In this document: piece after piece, positions 53,478 through 61,788 of the stretch
Layout: each line of letters opens with the position of its first letter
Numbering within the stretch: the first letter of the stretch is position 1
Assembly (NCBI GenBank): GCA_038326615.1
Contig: JBBQKF010000002.1
Coordinates: forward strand, 1-64,000
Reading direction: 5' to 3'
Source of the DNA: JBBQKF01 sp038326615
GTDB lineage: Bacteria; Bacillota; Clostridia; Saccharofermentanales; UBA5734
Length of the DNA stretch: 64,000 nucleotides
Made by a program: the position numbers and the translations under genes
Notes under the pieces: generated by a model
Told to the model about the DNA's origin: nothing
Database searches by the model: none
What the model saw: only the letters and a program-made list of their open reading frames with translations

Positions 53478-54155
53478 ATGAAAATATCAACTAAAGATTA
53501 TACTACTAACAAACTATTTGATTTAAATTATACTATTGCAAGGGAATTATTTGAACAATATGAATTTCCATGGGAAGTTCTTCCTTTAATTGGGGGATTT
53601 ATAGTTAGTCTTGGACAAAGCCTATCGCCTGATGAATATGATTATAAAGGCGAAAATATCTGGATTAGCAAAACTGCTAAAGTCAATCCAAATGCAACGA
53701 TTGCTGGGCCTTTAATAATTGGACACAGAGCGGAAATCAGACATTGTGCTTTTATCAGAGGAAATGCATTGGTTGGTCAAAACGCTGTTGTTGGCAATTC
53801 AACTGAACTGAAAAATGTTATTTTATTTGATGGTGTTCAAGTCCCGCATTATAATTATGTTGGGGATTCAATTCTTGGCTATAAATCTCATATGGGTGCT
53901 GGCGCAATTACATCAAATGTTAAATCTGATAAAACTTTAGTAATTCTAAAAGCGGATACTGAGATGATTGAAACTGAACTCAAAAAGTTTGGTGCCATTC
54001 TTGGTGATAATGTTGAAGTGGGATGTAATAGTGTACTTAATCCAGGAACAGTTATTGGCAAAAATACAAATATTTACCCTATTTCAATGGTTAGAGGATT
54101 TGTTCCTTCAAACTCAATCCATAAAAATTCGGGGGAAATTGTTTTAAAGAAATAA
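53478..54155 (+). CDS. Hexapeptide-repeat (left-handed beta-helix) acyltransferase, GlmU C-domain-like
   Basis: 225 residues. A helical N terminus (NKLFDLNYTIARELFEQYEFPWEV) is followed by hexapeptide turns (ISKTAKVNPNATIAGPLIIG, RHCAFIRGNALVGQNAVVGN, GVQVPHYNYVGDSILGYKSH) with the family Asn and His residues (PHYNYVGDS). It resembles the acetyltransferase half of GlmU without the nucleotidyl-transferase half. Such stand-alone proteins are frequent in Clostridia but have no settled substrate; sugar-nucleotide acylation is the likely class. GAGGTGG lies upstream of the ATG. It stands alone. Confidence 0.82.
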   Translation: MKISTKDYTTNKLFDLNYTIARELFEQYEFPWEVLPLIGGFIVSLGQSLSPDEYDYKGENIWISKTAKVNPNATIAGPLIIGHRAEIRHCAFIRGNALVGQNAVVGNSTELKNVILFDGVQVPHYNYVGDSILGYKSHMGAGAITSNVKSDKTLVILKADTEMIETELKKFGAILGDNVEVGCNSVLNPGTVIGKNTNIYPISMVRGFVPSNSIHKNSGEIVLKK

Positions 54156-54357
54156 AAATGCTAATTTGAAACAGAGATTTCAGCTTTTATAATCTTTGAT
54201 AATTGTAAATAATTGATTCGTTTATGATTCGTTTTTGTTAATTTAGACTTTATAGCAATTAAATTAGTCTTTGTAGTTTAAAGAAATCCATTATTTTAGC
54301 ACCAACAAAAAAATTAAAAAATAAAAAACAATAATTAAACAATCTGGAGGAATAAGT

Positions 54358-55023
54358 TTGAAATACAAAGTTGCAATTTTTGATATGGATGGCACAATTA
54401 TCGATTCCATGTGGATATGGAAAGAACTTGCTATGAATTCTTTTACGAGAAGAGGAATTGAAGCACCGGATGATCTTGAACAAAAAATATTTTCGATGAA
54501 TTTTGTTGATGCTGCAACTTTTTGTATAGAACATAGCGGTTCTTTAATGGCTCCTGAAGAACTAATTGAAGAATGGACCCGTGATGCAAAAACAATGTAT
54601 AATGAGAGGATAACTCTTAAATCATCAACGATAGATTTATTAGAGCATCTTAAATCCGAAGGGTATACAATTTGTCTTACAACAGCAAACTGGTTAGAAA
54701 TAGCCGAAAAAATTCTAGATAGATTTGAAATAAGACAGTTTTTTGATTCGATTACAGTTACGCAAGAGGTTTCAAGGGGTAAAACATTTCCGGATGTTTT
54801 CTTATTGACAGCGAAGAAGCATAACGTTGAGCCTGAAAGTTGCATAGTTTTTGAAGATTCATACTATGCGGTTGTTGGAGCAAAAGCTGCAGGCATGACT
54901 GTAATTGGAGTATATGATGAGTATGCCAGACATTCAGAAAATGATATTCGTATTGCCAGTGATGCATATATTTATTCGTTCGATGAATTGAAACCTGACT
55001 ATAAACTTTTTGATGAACTCTAA
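54358..55023 (+). CDS. HAD-superfamily hydrolase (beta-phosphoglucomutase/phosphatase type)
   Basis: 221 residues with motif I DMDGTIIDS, motif II CLTTAN, motif III Lys in GKTFPDVF, and motif IV EDSYYAVVGAKAAG. The cap is small and helical. The group covers sugar-phosphate phosphatases and beta-phosphoglucomutases; the substrate is not deducible. Start TTG 54358 with GGAGGAATAAGT before it. Its TAA stop is inside the first unit of an 11-bp tandem array. No close operon partner on either side. Confidence 0.88.
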   Translation: MKYKVAIFDMDGTIIDSMWIWKELAMNSFTRRGIEAPDDLEQKIFSMNFVDAATFCIEHSGSLMAPEELIEEWTRDAKTMYNERITLKSSTIDLLEHLKSEGYTICLTTANWLEIAEKILDRFEIRQFFDSITVTQEVSRGKTFPDVFLLTAKKHNVEPESCIVFEDSYYAVVGAKAAGMTVIGVYDEYARHSENDIRIASDAYIYSFDELKPDYKLFDEL

Positions 55024-55127
55024 AATAACTCTAAAATAACTCTAAAATAACTCTAAAATTACTCTAAAATTACTCTAAAATTACTCTAAAATAATTCTAA
55101 AACAAATCTAAAAAAAACCTAAAATTG
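55017..55127. repeat. 11-bp tandem array beginning at the HAD gene stop
   Basis: Units of ACTCTAAAATA (later AAATT variants and decayed copies such as AATTCTAAAAC), about nine in a row. The first unit contains the last sense codons and stop (GAA CTC TAA) of the HAD gene. Some units have TAA in each frame, so the gene end is secure. Confidence 0.95.
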
Positions 55128-55218
55128 CAGGAATTATATCAAAACGCAAGGGTTTTGTGGTATTCTATAGATATATAAACAGATATAAACTCTTACCCAT
55201 ACAAAGGAGGGTGCGATT

Positions 55219-56082
55219 TTGAATGAATTGAATGAAAAACGTTTAGCCGTACTTATTGACGCAGATAATATATCATCAAAGAACATTAAAAATATGTTGA
55301 TCGAAATTTCTCGGTATGGAATGCCAACAATTAAACGAATTTATGGGGATTGGACTAAACCTGATCTCGGTGGATGGAAAAATTCACTTCTTGAGCATGC
55401 CATAACGCCTATGCAACAATACGGATACACCAGTGGCAAGAATTCTACCGATTCTGCAATGATTATTGACGCAATGGACATATTATACACGGGGGAAGTT
55501 GATGGATTTTGTATTGTTTCAAGCGATAGTGATTTTACCCGTCTTGCAATCAGACTTCGTGAAGCAGGCAAAATGGTATATGGGATTGGTGAGCGTAAAA
55601 CTCCAATTTCTTTTATTGCTGCCTGTAGCAAATTCATTTATGTTGAAATATTAGGCGTAGTTGAAACAAAAGAATCAGAAATCATTAAAGTTTCCGGTGA
55701 AAATAACGCTGATGTTGAAAAAGATAAAGAAAAGGAAAACATTGTTAAGAATGATGCTGTTCTTCCAAAACCTCCTGACAAAATGGTGCGCGATGATTTA
55801 AAGAAATTAATTTCATCATCTGCCTCGGATCTTGCAGACGAAGATGGCTGGGCTTATCTAGCTGCTGTAGGTGCACATATTAACAAAAAACAACCTGAAT
55901 TTGACCCTAGAAACTACGGATTTCAAAGACTTACTCCTTTGTTGAAATCTCTTAATGCGTTTGATTTTGAAGAACGATTAGTCGGAAATTCTAAAGCAAG
56001 GCATATTTATATAAGGGATAAACATGAACCAGAGGTTGTCAGACCATCAAAAAAGAAGAAAAAGGTACCCAGCGTTCAATGA
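55219..56082 (+). CDS. NYN-domain ribonuclease-like protein with C-terminal OST-HTH/LOTUS domain
   Basis: 287 residues. NYN/PIN-like N-terminal half (residues 5-150): AVLIDADNISSKN (catalytic Asp), STDSAMIIDAMDILYTGEVD, FCIVSSDSDFTRLAIRLREAGK with acidic residues in place. The C-terminal half (about 185-275) is an OST-HTH/LOTUS RNA-binding domain: RDDLKKLISSSASD...LAAVGAHINKKQPEFDPRNYG. The LabA-like bacterial NYN proteins are thought to cleave or bind RNA. The start TTG 55219 has AAAGGAGGG seven bases upstream. The stop overlaps the pgeF start by four bases. RNA turnover or control is an inference. Confidence 0.85.
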   Translation: MNELNEKRLAVLIDADNISSKNIKNMLIEISRYGMPTIKRIYGDWTKPDLGGWKNSLLEHAITPMQQYGYTSGKNSTDSAMIIDAMDILYTGEVDGFCIVSSDSDFTRLAIRLREAGKMVYGIGERKTPISFIAACSKFIYVEILGVVETKESEIIKVSGENNADVEKDKEKENIVKNDAVLPKPPDKMVRDDLKKLISSSASDLADEDGWAYLAAVGAHINKKQPEFDPRNYGFQRLTPLLKSLNAFDFEERLVGNSKARHIYIRDKHEPEVVRPSKKKKKVPSVQ

Positions 56083-56966
56083 TGATTGAAATTTCCAAAC
56101 AGAATGTACCGTATTTGAATTTTCAAAGCTTTCTTGATATGCCTTTTGTTTATCATGCTTTCTCTACAAAAAGAGGTGGGGTAAGTACCGACATTTTTGA
56201 ATCAATGAATTTAAGTTTTGGCAGGGGAGATTCCGATAATAATGTAATTCGCAACTTTGAAATTTTATGCAATGCTTTACAGATTGACATAAAGACATTG
56301 GTTTTTTCTTCGCAAACGCATACGTCAAACATTTTAACTGTAACCAAGGCTGATTGCGGAAAAGGTATCTTTTATCTTAGGACTTGGGAAGATATGGATG
56401 GTCTTGTGACATGCGATGAGAATGTTACTTTGATTACTCATTATGCAGATTGTGTTCCATTGTTTTTTACTGACAAGGTAAAGAAAATCGTTGGAGTTGC
56501 ACATGCTGGCTGGAAAGGCACGGTTCTAGGGATTTCTTCTTGTATGATAAAAAAGATGAAGACGGAATTTGGAGCAGATGCTAAAGATATTATAGTTGGA
56601 ATCGGACCTTCAATTGGCAAATGTTGTTTTGAGGTTGATGAGAAAACGGCAAATGAATTTTATAAATTACCTGATTACATGATTAAGGACGCAATTAACA
56701 AAAGACATGATTTCAACGACCCAATGATTACTAAATACGATATTAACCTCCAAAAAGTTAATATGCAGCAACTATTAGCAGAAGGTGTTTTGCCCGAAAA
56801 TATCGAAGACGCGGATATTTGTACAAAATGTAACAGTGATTATTTGTTTTCACATCGTGCCACCGCAGGAAACCGAGGGGGTATGGTTGCACTGATTGGA
56901 CTTCATAATATTGATAAAACAAAAAACACCTTAAATGACAAAAATGACAAAAACAATTTACAATAA
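56079..56966 (+). CDS. pgeF: Peptidoglycan editing factor / purine nucleoside phosphorylase (laccase-domain, YfiH)
   Basis: 295 residues. Laccase-domain motifs: AFSTKRGGVSTDIFESMNLS, SSQTHTSNILTVT, HYADCVPLFFTD, GVAHAGWKGTVLGI with metal-binding Cys/His, and the late FSHRATAGNRGGMVALIGL. The family is known both as a purine nucleoside phosphorylase/adenosine deaminase and as an enzyme clearing faulty cell-wall precursors. It starts at ATG 56079 or 56082, inside the end of the NYN gene. The C-terminal tail (NTLNDKNDKNNLQ) is a short low-complexity extension. No terminator is visible after it; the T-box leader follows within 110 bases. Confidence 0.93.
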   Translation: MMIEISKQNVPYLNFQSFLDMPFVYHAFSTKRGGVSTDIFESMNLSFGRGDSDNNVIRNFEILCNALQIDIKTLVFSSQTHTSNILTVTKADCGKGIFYLRTWEDMDGLVTCDENVTLITHYADCVPLFFTDKVKKIVGVAHAGWKGTVLGISSCMIKKMKTEFGADAKDIIVGIGPSIGKCCFEVDEKTANEFYKLPDYMIKDAINKRHDFNDPMITKYDINLQKVNMQQLLAEGVLPENIEDADICTKCNSDYLFSHRATAGNRGGMVALIGLHNIDKTKNTLNDKNDKNNLQ

Positions 56967-57069
56967 AATTTCAAAAAAAACTGACAGCAAAGTTTTAAAT
57001 ATAACTGAACAAAATTTCAAATAAAACTTGCATATGACGGCCATTTATGATAATATCAAACAAAATATG

Positions 57070-57327
57070 ATAAAGGCTATGACAGAGACTGCATCTGAAA
57101 CGCTTTACAGGGAATTGATGTCGATGGACTGAGAGCATCAATAAAAAACGTCAGAAATGTGGAACACTCCTGAGCTGACATACGGAAAACTTATTGTACG
57201 TATGTACGTGACACGCGTTAAGTGAAAGAGTGGATGTATTCATTTATTTTAATGGATTTCATCAAGATGGGTGGTACCGCGAATGAACTTTCGTCCCAGA
57301 GATTTTAACAGATCTCTGGGATTTTTT
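57070..57327 (+). promoter_or_regulatory. T-box riboswitch, Asn/Glu-type specifier, upstream of aspS
   Basis: Leader with the T-box sequence TGGTACCGCG at 57272-57281. It has the CTGAGAG block (about 57129-57135), a GGAACACTCCTGAG specifier region and a final terminator made of CCCAGAGAT (57295-57303) and ATCTCTGGG (57312-57320) followed by T6. The upstream part of the terminator pairs alternatively with the T-box to form the antiterminator. The specifier offers two overlapping codons: GAA (57162-57164, Glu) and AAC (57163-57165, Asn). The published C. acetobutylicum transamidation-operon T-box has the same overlap and responds to tRNA-Asn and tRNA-Glu. The match to that case is an inference from sequence. 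Confidence 0.92.
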
Positions 57328-57434
57328 ATGTTATCACGACATGAGTAATTACTATAGACTGCAAATCCTAGGCAAAAAAATGTTATCTTTAAAAATTTAA
57401 ACTAGTTTAACGAATTTTATTGGAGGAAGATTAA

Positions 57435-58799
57435 ATGGAACAATGTACAGGAATTACAACAAGCAACATTTGGCAGATAAGCGACATTAATGAATTGCTG
57501 AATGAGAATCAGACAGAAGATACAAGGGCCGTAGTTTTGCATAAAGAGATATTGCTCAAAGGCACAATTCATACTGTCAGGGACTTTGGCGATTTTTCAT
57601 TTCTTATTTTAAGGACCAGACAAGGGTTGATTCAATGCTATGTCGATAAGTCCATTGCTATTATTGATTGTGAAATTTTGCAGGATAATTCAAGCATTGA
57701 AATTACAGGGAAAATTCGTATGGAAGAAAGAGCTCCTCACGAATTTGAGGTTGTTGCGCATATTATAAAAACACTTTCAACACCATTTGCACTTTCACCA
57801 ATAACTCTTAGTAAATGGAAGCTTGGAGTATCTCTTGATAAAAATCTTGAGTTAAGACCAATTACTTTAAGACATCTTCATCAAAGAGCAATTTTCAAAA
57901 TTCAAGAGGGAATCGTTAGAGGATTTAGAGACTTTCTTCATTCTCAGGAATTTACTGAAATCAGAACACCCAAAATTGTTGCAGCTGGAGCAGAAGGCGG
58001 ATCTAATATTTTTCAACTTGACTATTTCGGACGTAAAGCCTTTCTGGCACAGAGTCCACAGTTTTACAAACAGACAATGGTTGGTGTGTATGATCGTGTT
58101 TTTGAGGTCGGACCAGTTTTCAGGGCAGAAAAACATAACACTGCAAGACATTTGAACGAATATACAAGTCTCGATTTTGAGATGGGATTCATTTTGGGCT
58201 TTGAAGATATAATGAATATGGAAACTGCCTCTTTAAAATATATTTTCAATCTGCTAAAGACAGATTATAGTGATGAACTAAAAATGCTCAAAGTCTGTAT
58301 ACCTGAGTTTGATTCGATTCCTGCAGTAAGATTTGATGTTGCAAAAGAGATGGTCAGCAAAAAATATAATCGCAAAATCAAGGATCCATATGATCTTGAG
58401 CCTGAAGAAGAGCAACTCATAGGACAACTTTTCCTTGAAGAATACCAAAGTGAGTTTGTTTTTGTTACTCATTATCCAACTAAAAAACGACCGTTTTATG
58501 CTATGGATGACCCCGAGAACACCAAATTTACATTGAGTTTTGATTTGCTTTTCAGAGGAATGGAGATCACAACTGGTGGGCAAAGAATTCATCAATATGA
58601 AGAACAAATTGAAAAAATGCAAAGCAAAGGGATGAATTATGAGGATTTTGACTCATATCTTTTGATCCACAAACATGGAATGCCACCTCATGGCGGATTA
58701 GGGATAGGCCTTGAAAGACTTACTATGAAGCTTCTTAATGAATCGAATATAAGGACAACAACAATGTTTCCAAGAGACCAAACAAGGCTTGACCCATAG
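57435..58799 (+). CDS. aspS: Archaeal-type (non-discriminating-like) aspartyl-tRNA synthetase
   Basis: Class IIb synthetase of 454 residues. It lacks the large bacterial GAD insertion, so it is the archaeal/AspRS2 type. It has an N-terminal OB anticodon domain (GTIHTVRDFGDFSFLILRT), motif II FRAEKHNTARHLNEYTSLDFEM and motif III GLGIGLERLTM. Such enzymes often charge both tRNA-Asp and tRNA-Asn, and the presence of gatCAB downstream supports this; the specificity is inferred. GGAGG precedes the ATG. A T-box controls it. No asnS gene is in the window. It is followed by repeats and a MITE before gatC. Confidence 0.93.
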   Translation: MEQCTGITTSNIWQISDINELLNENQTEDTRAVVLHKEILLKGTIHTVRDFGDFSFLILRTRQGLIQCYVDKSIAIIDCEILQDNSSIEITGKIRMEERAPHEFEVVAHIIKTLSTPFALSPITLSKWKLGVSLDKNLELRPITLRHLHQRAIFKIQEGIVRGFRDFLHSQEFTEIRTPKIVAAGAEGGSNIFQLDYFGRKAFLAQSPQFYKQTMVGVYDRVFEVGPVFRAEKHNTARHLNEYTSLDFEMGFILGFEDIMNMETASLKYIFNLLKTDYSDELKMLKVCIPEFDSIPAVRFDVAKEMVSKKYNRKIKDPYDLEPEEEQLIGQLFLEEYQSEFVFVTHYPTKKRPFYAMDDPENTKFTLSFDLLFRGMEITTGGQRIHQYEEQIEKMQSKGMNYEDFDSYLLIHKHGMPPHGGLGIGLERLTMKLLNESNIRTTTMFPRDQTRLDP

Positions 58800-59406
58800 C
58801 ATAGTAAATGTTTAATTAGTGTATCTTATATGATTGTTTTATTGTTTAATGATAATAACAAATTATATCAATTCAGTATCTAACAATTAATTGGCAAAAT
58901 GTAAAAGTAAAAAGTAAAAGTAAAAAATAAAAAGTAAAAAGTAAAAGTAAAAGTAAAAGTAAAAAGTAAAAGTAAAAGTAAAAAATAAAAAGTAAAAATT
59001 AAAAATTAAAATTAAAATTAAAATTAAAATTAAAATTGGTTCGGGTGTCAAAAGTTAACCGGATAGCTGCATGTTAAAAAAGTTGATGAAATCACCAAAT
59101 ATTGGCCATTACAAGCAATCTGGCATTTGAAATCTTCTTAAGTCATCGTCGAGTAAAATCTGACTAATCACAATAAATAAAAAGCATGCTTTTGATACCC
59201 GAACCAAAATTAAAAGTAAAAATTAAAAGTAAAAATTAAAATTAAAATTAAAATTAAAATTAAAATTAAAATTAAAATTAAAATTAAAATTAAAAGTAAA
59301 ATTAAAAGTAAAATTAAAAGTAAAATTAAAAGTAAAATTTAAAATTGAAATTAAAAGTAAAATTGTAAAATTTGCAATCAAATAAATTGCATTGGAGGAA
59401 TAACTA
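58800..59406. repeat. A+T-rich repeat spacer between aspS and gatC
   Basis: Holds simple runs of AAAAGT/AAAATT hexamers (about 58903-59037 and 59206-59360), between which the MITE copy B sits. Units such as TAAAAG and TAAAAT run for many copies. No gene is seen. The gatC ribosome binding site GGAGG is at 59394-59398. It is not clear whether gatCAB is transcribed through from aspS or from a promoter here. Confidence 0.95.
59038..59205. mobile_element. MITE-like element, copy B
   Basis: 168 bp. It starts GGTTCGGGTGTCAAAAG and ends CTTTTGATACCCGAACC. It is flanked by the 6-bp direct repeat AAAATT (59032-59037 and 59206-59211). Very similar to copy D (about seven differences), so both are young. 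The element is inserted in simple repeats. Confidence 0.93.
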
Positions 59407-59694
59407 ATGGAAATATCAGATGAAATGATCGACTATATTGCAGGGTTAGCTAAGCTAAAACTGCCTGAAGAAAGATCACACGAACTTAAAAAGGATCTTG
59501 AAGGAATTTTAAATTATATAGAGATTCTTAAGGAACTTGATACTTCAAACGAAGAACCAATGTCACATGCATTTTCTAACACGAATTGTTTTCGTGAAGA
59601 TATTGCACTTCCATCAATGGATCGTGACTTATTACTAGAGAACGCTCCTGATAAGAAAGTCGGTTGCTTCAAGGTTCCTAAAACTGTAGAATAG
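59407..59694 (+). CDS. gatC: Asp-tRNA(Asn)/Glu-tRNA(Gln) amidotransferase subunit C
   Basis: 95 residues. Stabilises the GatA-GatB pair of the amidotransferase that converts Asp-tRNA-Asn or Glu-tRNA-Gln. It starts with the family opening (DEMIDYIAGLAKLKLPEER), followed by EGILNYIEILKELDTSNEEP and the closing FRED...APDKKVGCFKVPKTVE. Length is normal. GGAGGAATAACTA lies before the ATG. Gene order C-A-B is standard, with the archaeal-type aspS upstream. Confidence 0.95.
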   Translation: MEISDEMIDYIAGLAKLKLPEERSHELKKDLEGILNYIEILKELDTSNEEPMSHAFSNTNCFREDIALPSMDRDLLLENAPDKKVGCFKVPKTVE

Positions 59695-59836
59695 AGAGCT
59701 TTTAGGAATAGTAGTGTTGTGATAATCATAAACCTGTTTAAAAAATATTGTTTACTAAATTTTTAGAAAGAAAATTCCTGGTTGTTTTTTAAATAATAAT
59801 TTGAAACTCAAGTTTATGAAAAGAAAGGATAGGAAA

Positions 59837-61339
59837 ATGCAAACAATAGATTTATTTACAAGCCCGGCAGTAAAAATTTCTAAAGAAATTAAAAACAAAA
59901 ACATCTCTGTAAAAGAGGTTGCTAAACATATAATTGACCAGAAAGAAAAGCAGGATGCCATATTGAATGCCTACCTTCAATTTGATTCTCGAAAAATATT
60001 GGAGGATGCAAAGTCGATTCAATTAAAAATCGATGATGGAACTCTGACTTCCTCGCTTGCAGGTATTCCAATTGCTGTCAAAGATAATATTTGCACAAAA
60101 GGAACCAAAACAACTTGTGGTTCTAAAATGCTCGAAAATTTTATTCCTCCTTATAATGCGACCGTTATTGAAAAATTAGAGAAGAGTGGATTAATTATTG
60201 CTGGCAAATGCAACCTTGATGAATTTGCAATGGGTAGCACAACTGAAACTTCAGCTTTTGGAAAAACATTAAATCCATGGAACAATCTTTATTCTCCTGG
60301 AGGATCAAGTGGTGGAAGTGCAGTTGGCGTTTCTTCAGGAACAGCATTTTGTGCACTTGGATCCGATACCGGCGGCTCAATTCGATTGCCAGCATCATTT
60401 TGCGGGATAACAGGACTAAAACCTACGTATGGTGCTGTTTCAAGATACGGCCTTGTTGCTCATGCGTCTTCTCTTGATCAGATTGGTCCATTAACAAGAA
60501 ATGTTTTAGATTGTGCAGCTGTTTTTGACCAAATTACAGGGCCAGACTTAATGGATAGCACATGTATTACAACGAAAGCATCAGATTATTACGAAAATCT
60601 AACTTCATTTTTGAATGAAAATGAGAATAACAGCTTGCCTTTAAAAGGTAAAAAGATTGGTATACCTCATGAATACCTTGGAGAAGGTATAGCAGATGAA
60701 ATCAAAAAATCAATACTTGAGTCAGCAAAAACCTTCGAAAGCCTTGGCGCAGAGTGCGAATATTTCTCGATGCCAATGGTAAAATATGCAGTCCCAACGT
60801 ATTATATACTTGCAAGTGCTGAAGCAAGTTCCAATTTATCAAGATATGACGGTGTTAAATATACAACAAGAGCAGAAAATGTAAATGACCTGATGGAACT
60901 TTACTATAAGACAAGAACAGAAAATTTTGGCGATGAAGTTGCTAGACGAATTTTGCTTGGCTCATTTGTTTTAAGTTCAGGATATTTTGACGCATATTAC
61001 CAGACCGCTCTTAAAGTCAAAGGAAGAATTAAGAAGGAATTCGATTTTGCATTTTCAAAGTATGATGCTATTCTTGGACCAACTTCTCCCGATACAGCAC
61101 CTAAACTTGGAGAAAGTCTGTCTGATCCATTAAAAATGTACTTGAATGATATTTACACTGTTTCTGTTAATCTTGCAGGTATTCCTGCTATGTCGATTCC
61201 ATGCGGCTTTGATTCCAATAATATGCCAATCGGAATGCAGCTTATAGGCAGCGCATTTGAAGAAGACAAGTTATTTATTTTAGGTGGAATTTATCAGCAA
61301 CGTACAGACTATCATATGAGAAGACCAGATTTAATTTGA
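59837..61339 (+). CDS. gatA: Asp-tRNA(Asn)/Glu-tRNA(Gln) amidotransferase subunit A
   Basis: Amidase-signature glutaminase of the complex, about 500 residues. The catalytic Lys is in GIPIAVKDNICTKG, the Ser-cisSer-Lys partners in YSPGGSSGGSAVGVSSGTA and LGSDTGGSIRLPASFCG. ATG 59837 follows AAGGATAGG. A longer frame from 59801 adds 12 Lys-rich residues and lacks a better site. The glutamine-derived ammonia moves to GatB through a channel. It lies between gatC and MITE copy C. Confidence 0.95.
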   Translation: MQTIDLFTSPAVKISKEIKNKNISVKEVAKHIIDQKEKQDAILNAYLQFDSRKILEDAKSIQLKIDDGTLTSSLAGIPIAVKDNICTKGTKTTCGSKMLENFIPPYNATVIEKLEKSGLIIAGKCNLDEFAMGSTTETSAFGKTLNPWNNLYSPGGSSGGSAVGVSSGTAFCALGSDTGGSIRLPASFCGITGLKPTYGAVSRYGLVAHASSLDQIGPLTRNVLDCAAVFDQITGPDLMDSTCITTKASDYYENLTSFLNENENNSLPLKGKKIGIPHEYLGEGIADEIKKSILESAKTFESLGAECEYFSMPMVKYAVPTYYILASAEASSNLSRYDGVKYTTRAENVNDLMELYYKTRTENFGDEVARRILLGSFVLSSGYFDAYYQTALKVKGRIKKEFDFAFSKYDAILGPTSPDTAPKLGESLSDPLKMYLNDIYTVSVNLAGIPAMSIPCGFDSNNMPIGMQLIGSAFEEDKLFILGGIYQQRTDYHMRRPDLI

Positions 61340-61788
61340 AATTCCAAGGAATGAAATTAATATGTACTACTATATAGAATAAAATAAAATGCTATTTATC
61401 AATAAATAGTAGAAAGTTTTATTTTTTGGAAATATTGTAAATGGTTCGGGTGTCAAAAGTTAACCGGATAGCTGTATGTTAAAAAAGTTTTTGAAATCAT
61501 CAGAAATCGTCCATTACCAGCAATCTACAGCTTGAAACCTTCTGAAGCCATCTTCGAACAACATCTAGTCCATTGAAAAAGAAAAGTCATGCTTTTGACG
61601 CTCGAACCGTAAATAAATATTTAAAAATGAATTATTATGAAAAATAAGTTTAGTAATATAATAAACAATCTAAATAGCATTTATATAAAAAAAGATTTTG
61701 TGAATTTTAATAATATAAATTGTCAGCAAAATAAAAAATTTTAAAATCAGTTTTAATCTCTGGTTAAACCCAGTGAGACGGAGGACAA
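61340..61788. other. Spacer between gatA and gatB with MITE copy C
   Basis: 450 bp. Besides the element at 61443-61608, only A+T-rich DNA is seen (61609-61770), with the gatB site ACGGAGGAC at 61779-61787. No gene. Confidence 0.8.
61443..61608. mobile_element. MITE-like element, copy C (diverged)
   Basis: 166 bp. Starts GGTTCGGGTGTCAAAAG; ends CTTTTGACGCTCGAACC (two changes). It is flanked by the 6-bp direct repeat GTAAAT (61437-61442 and 61609-61614). The interior is more diverged from B and D than these are from each other, so this is an older insertion. Confidence 0.92.
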
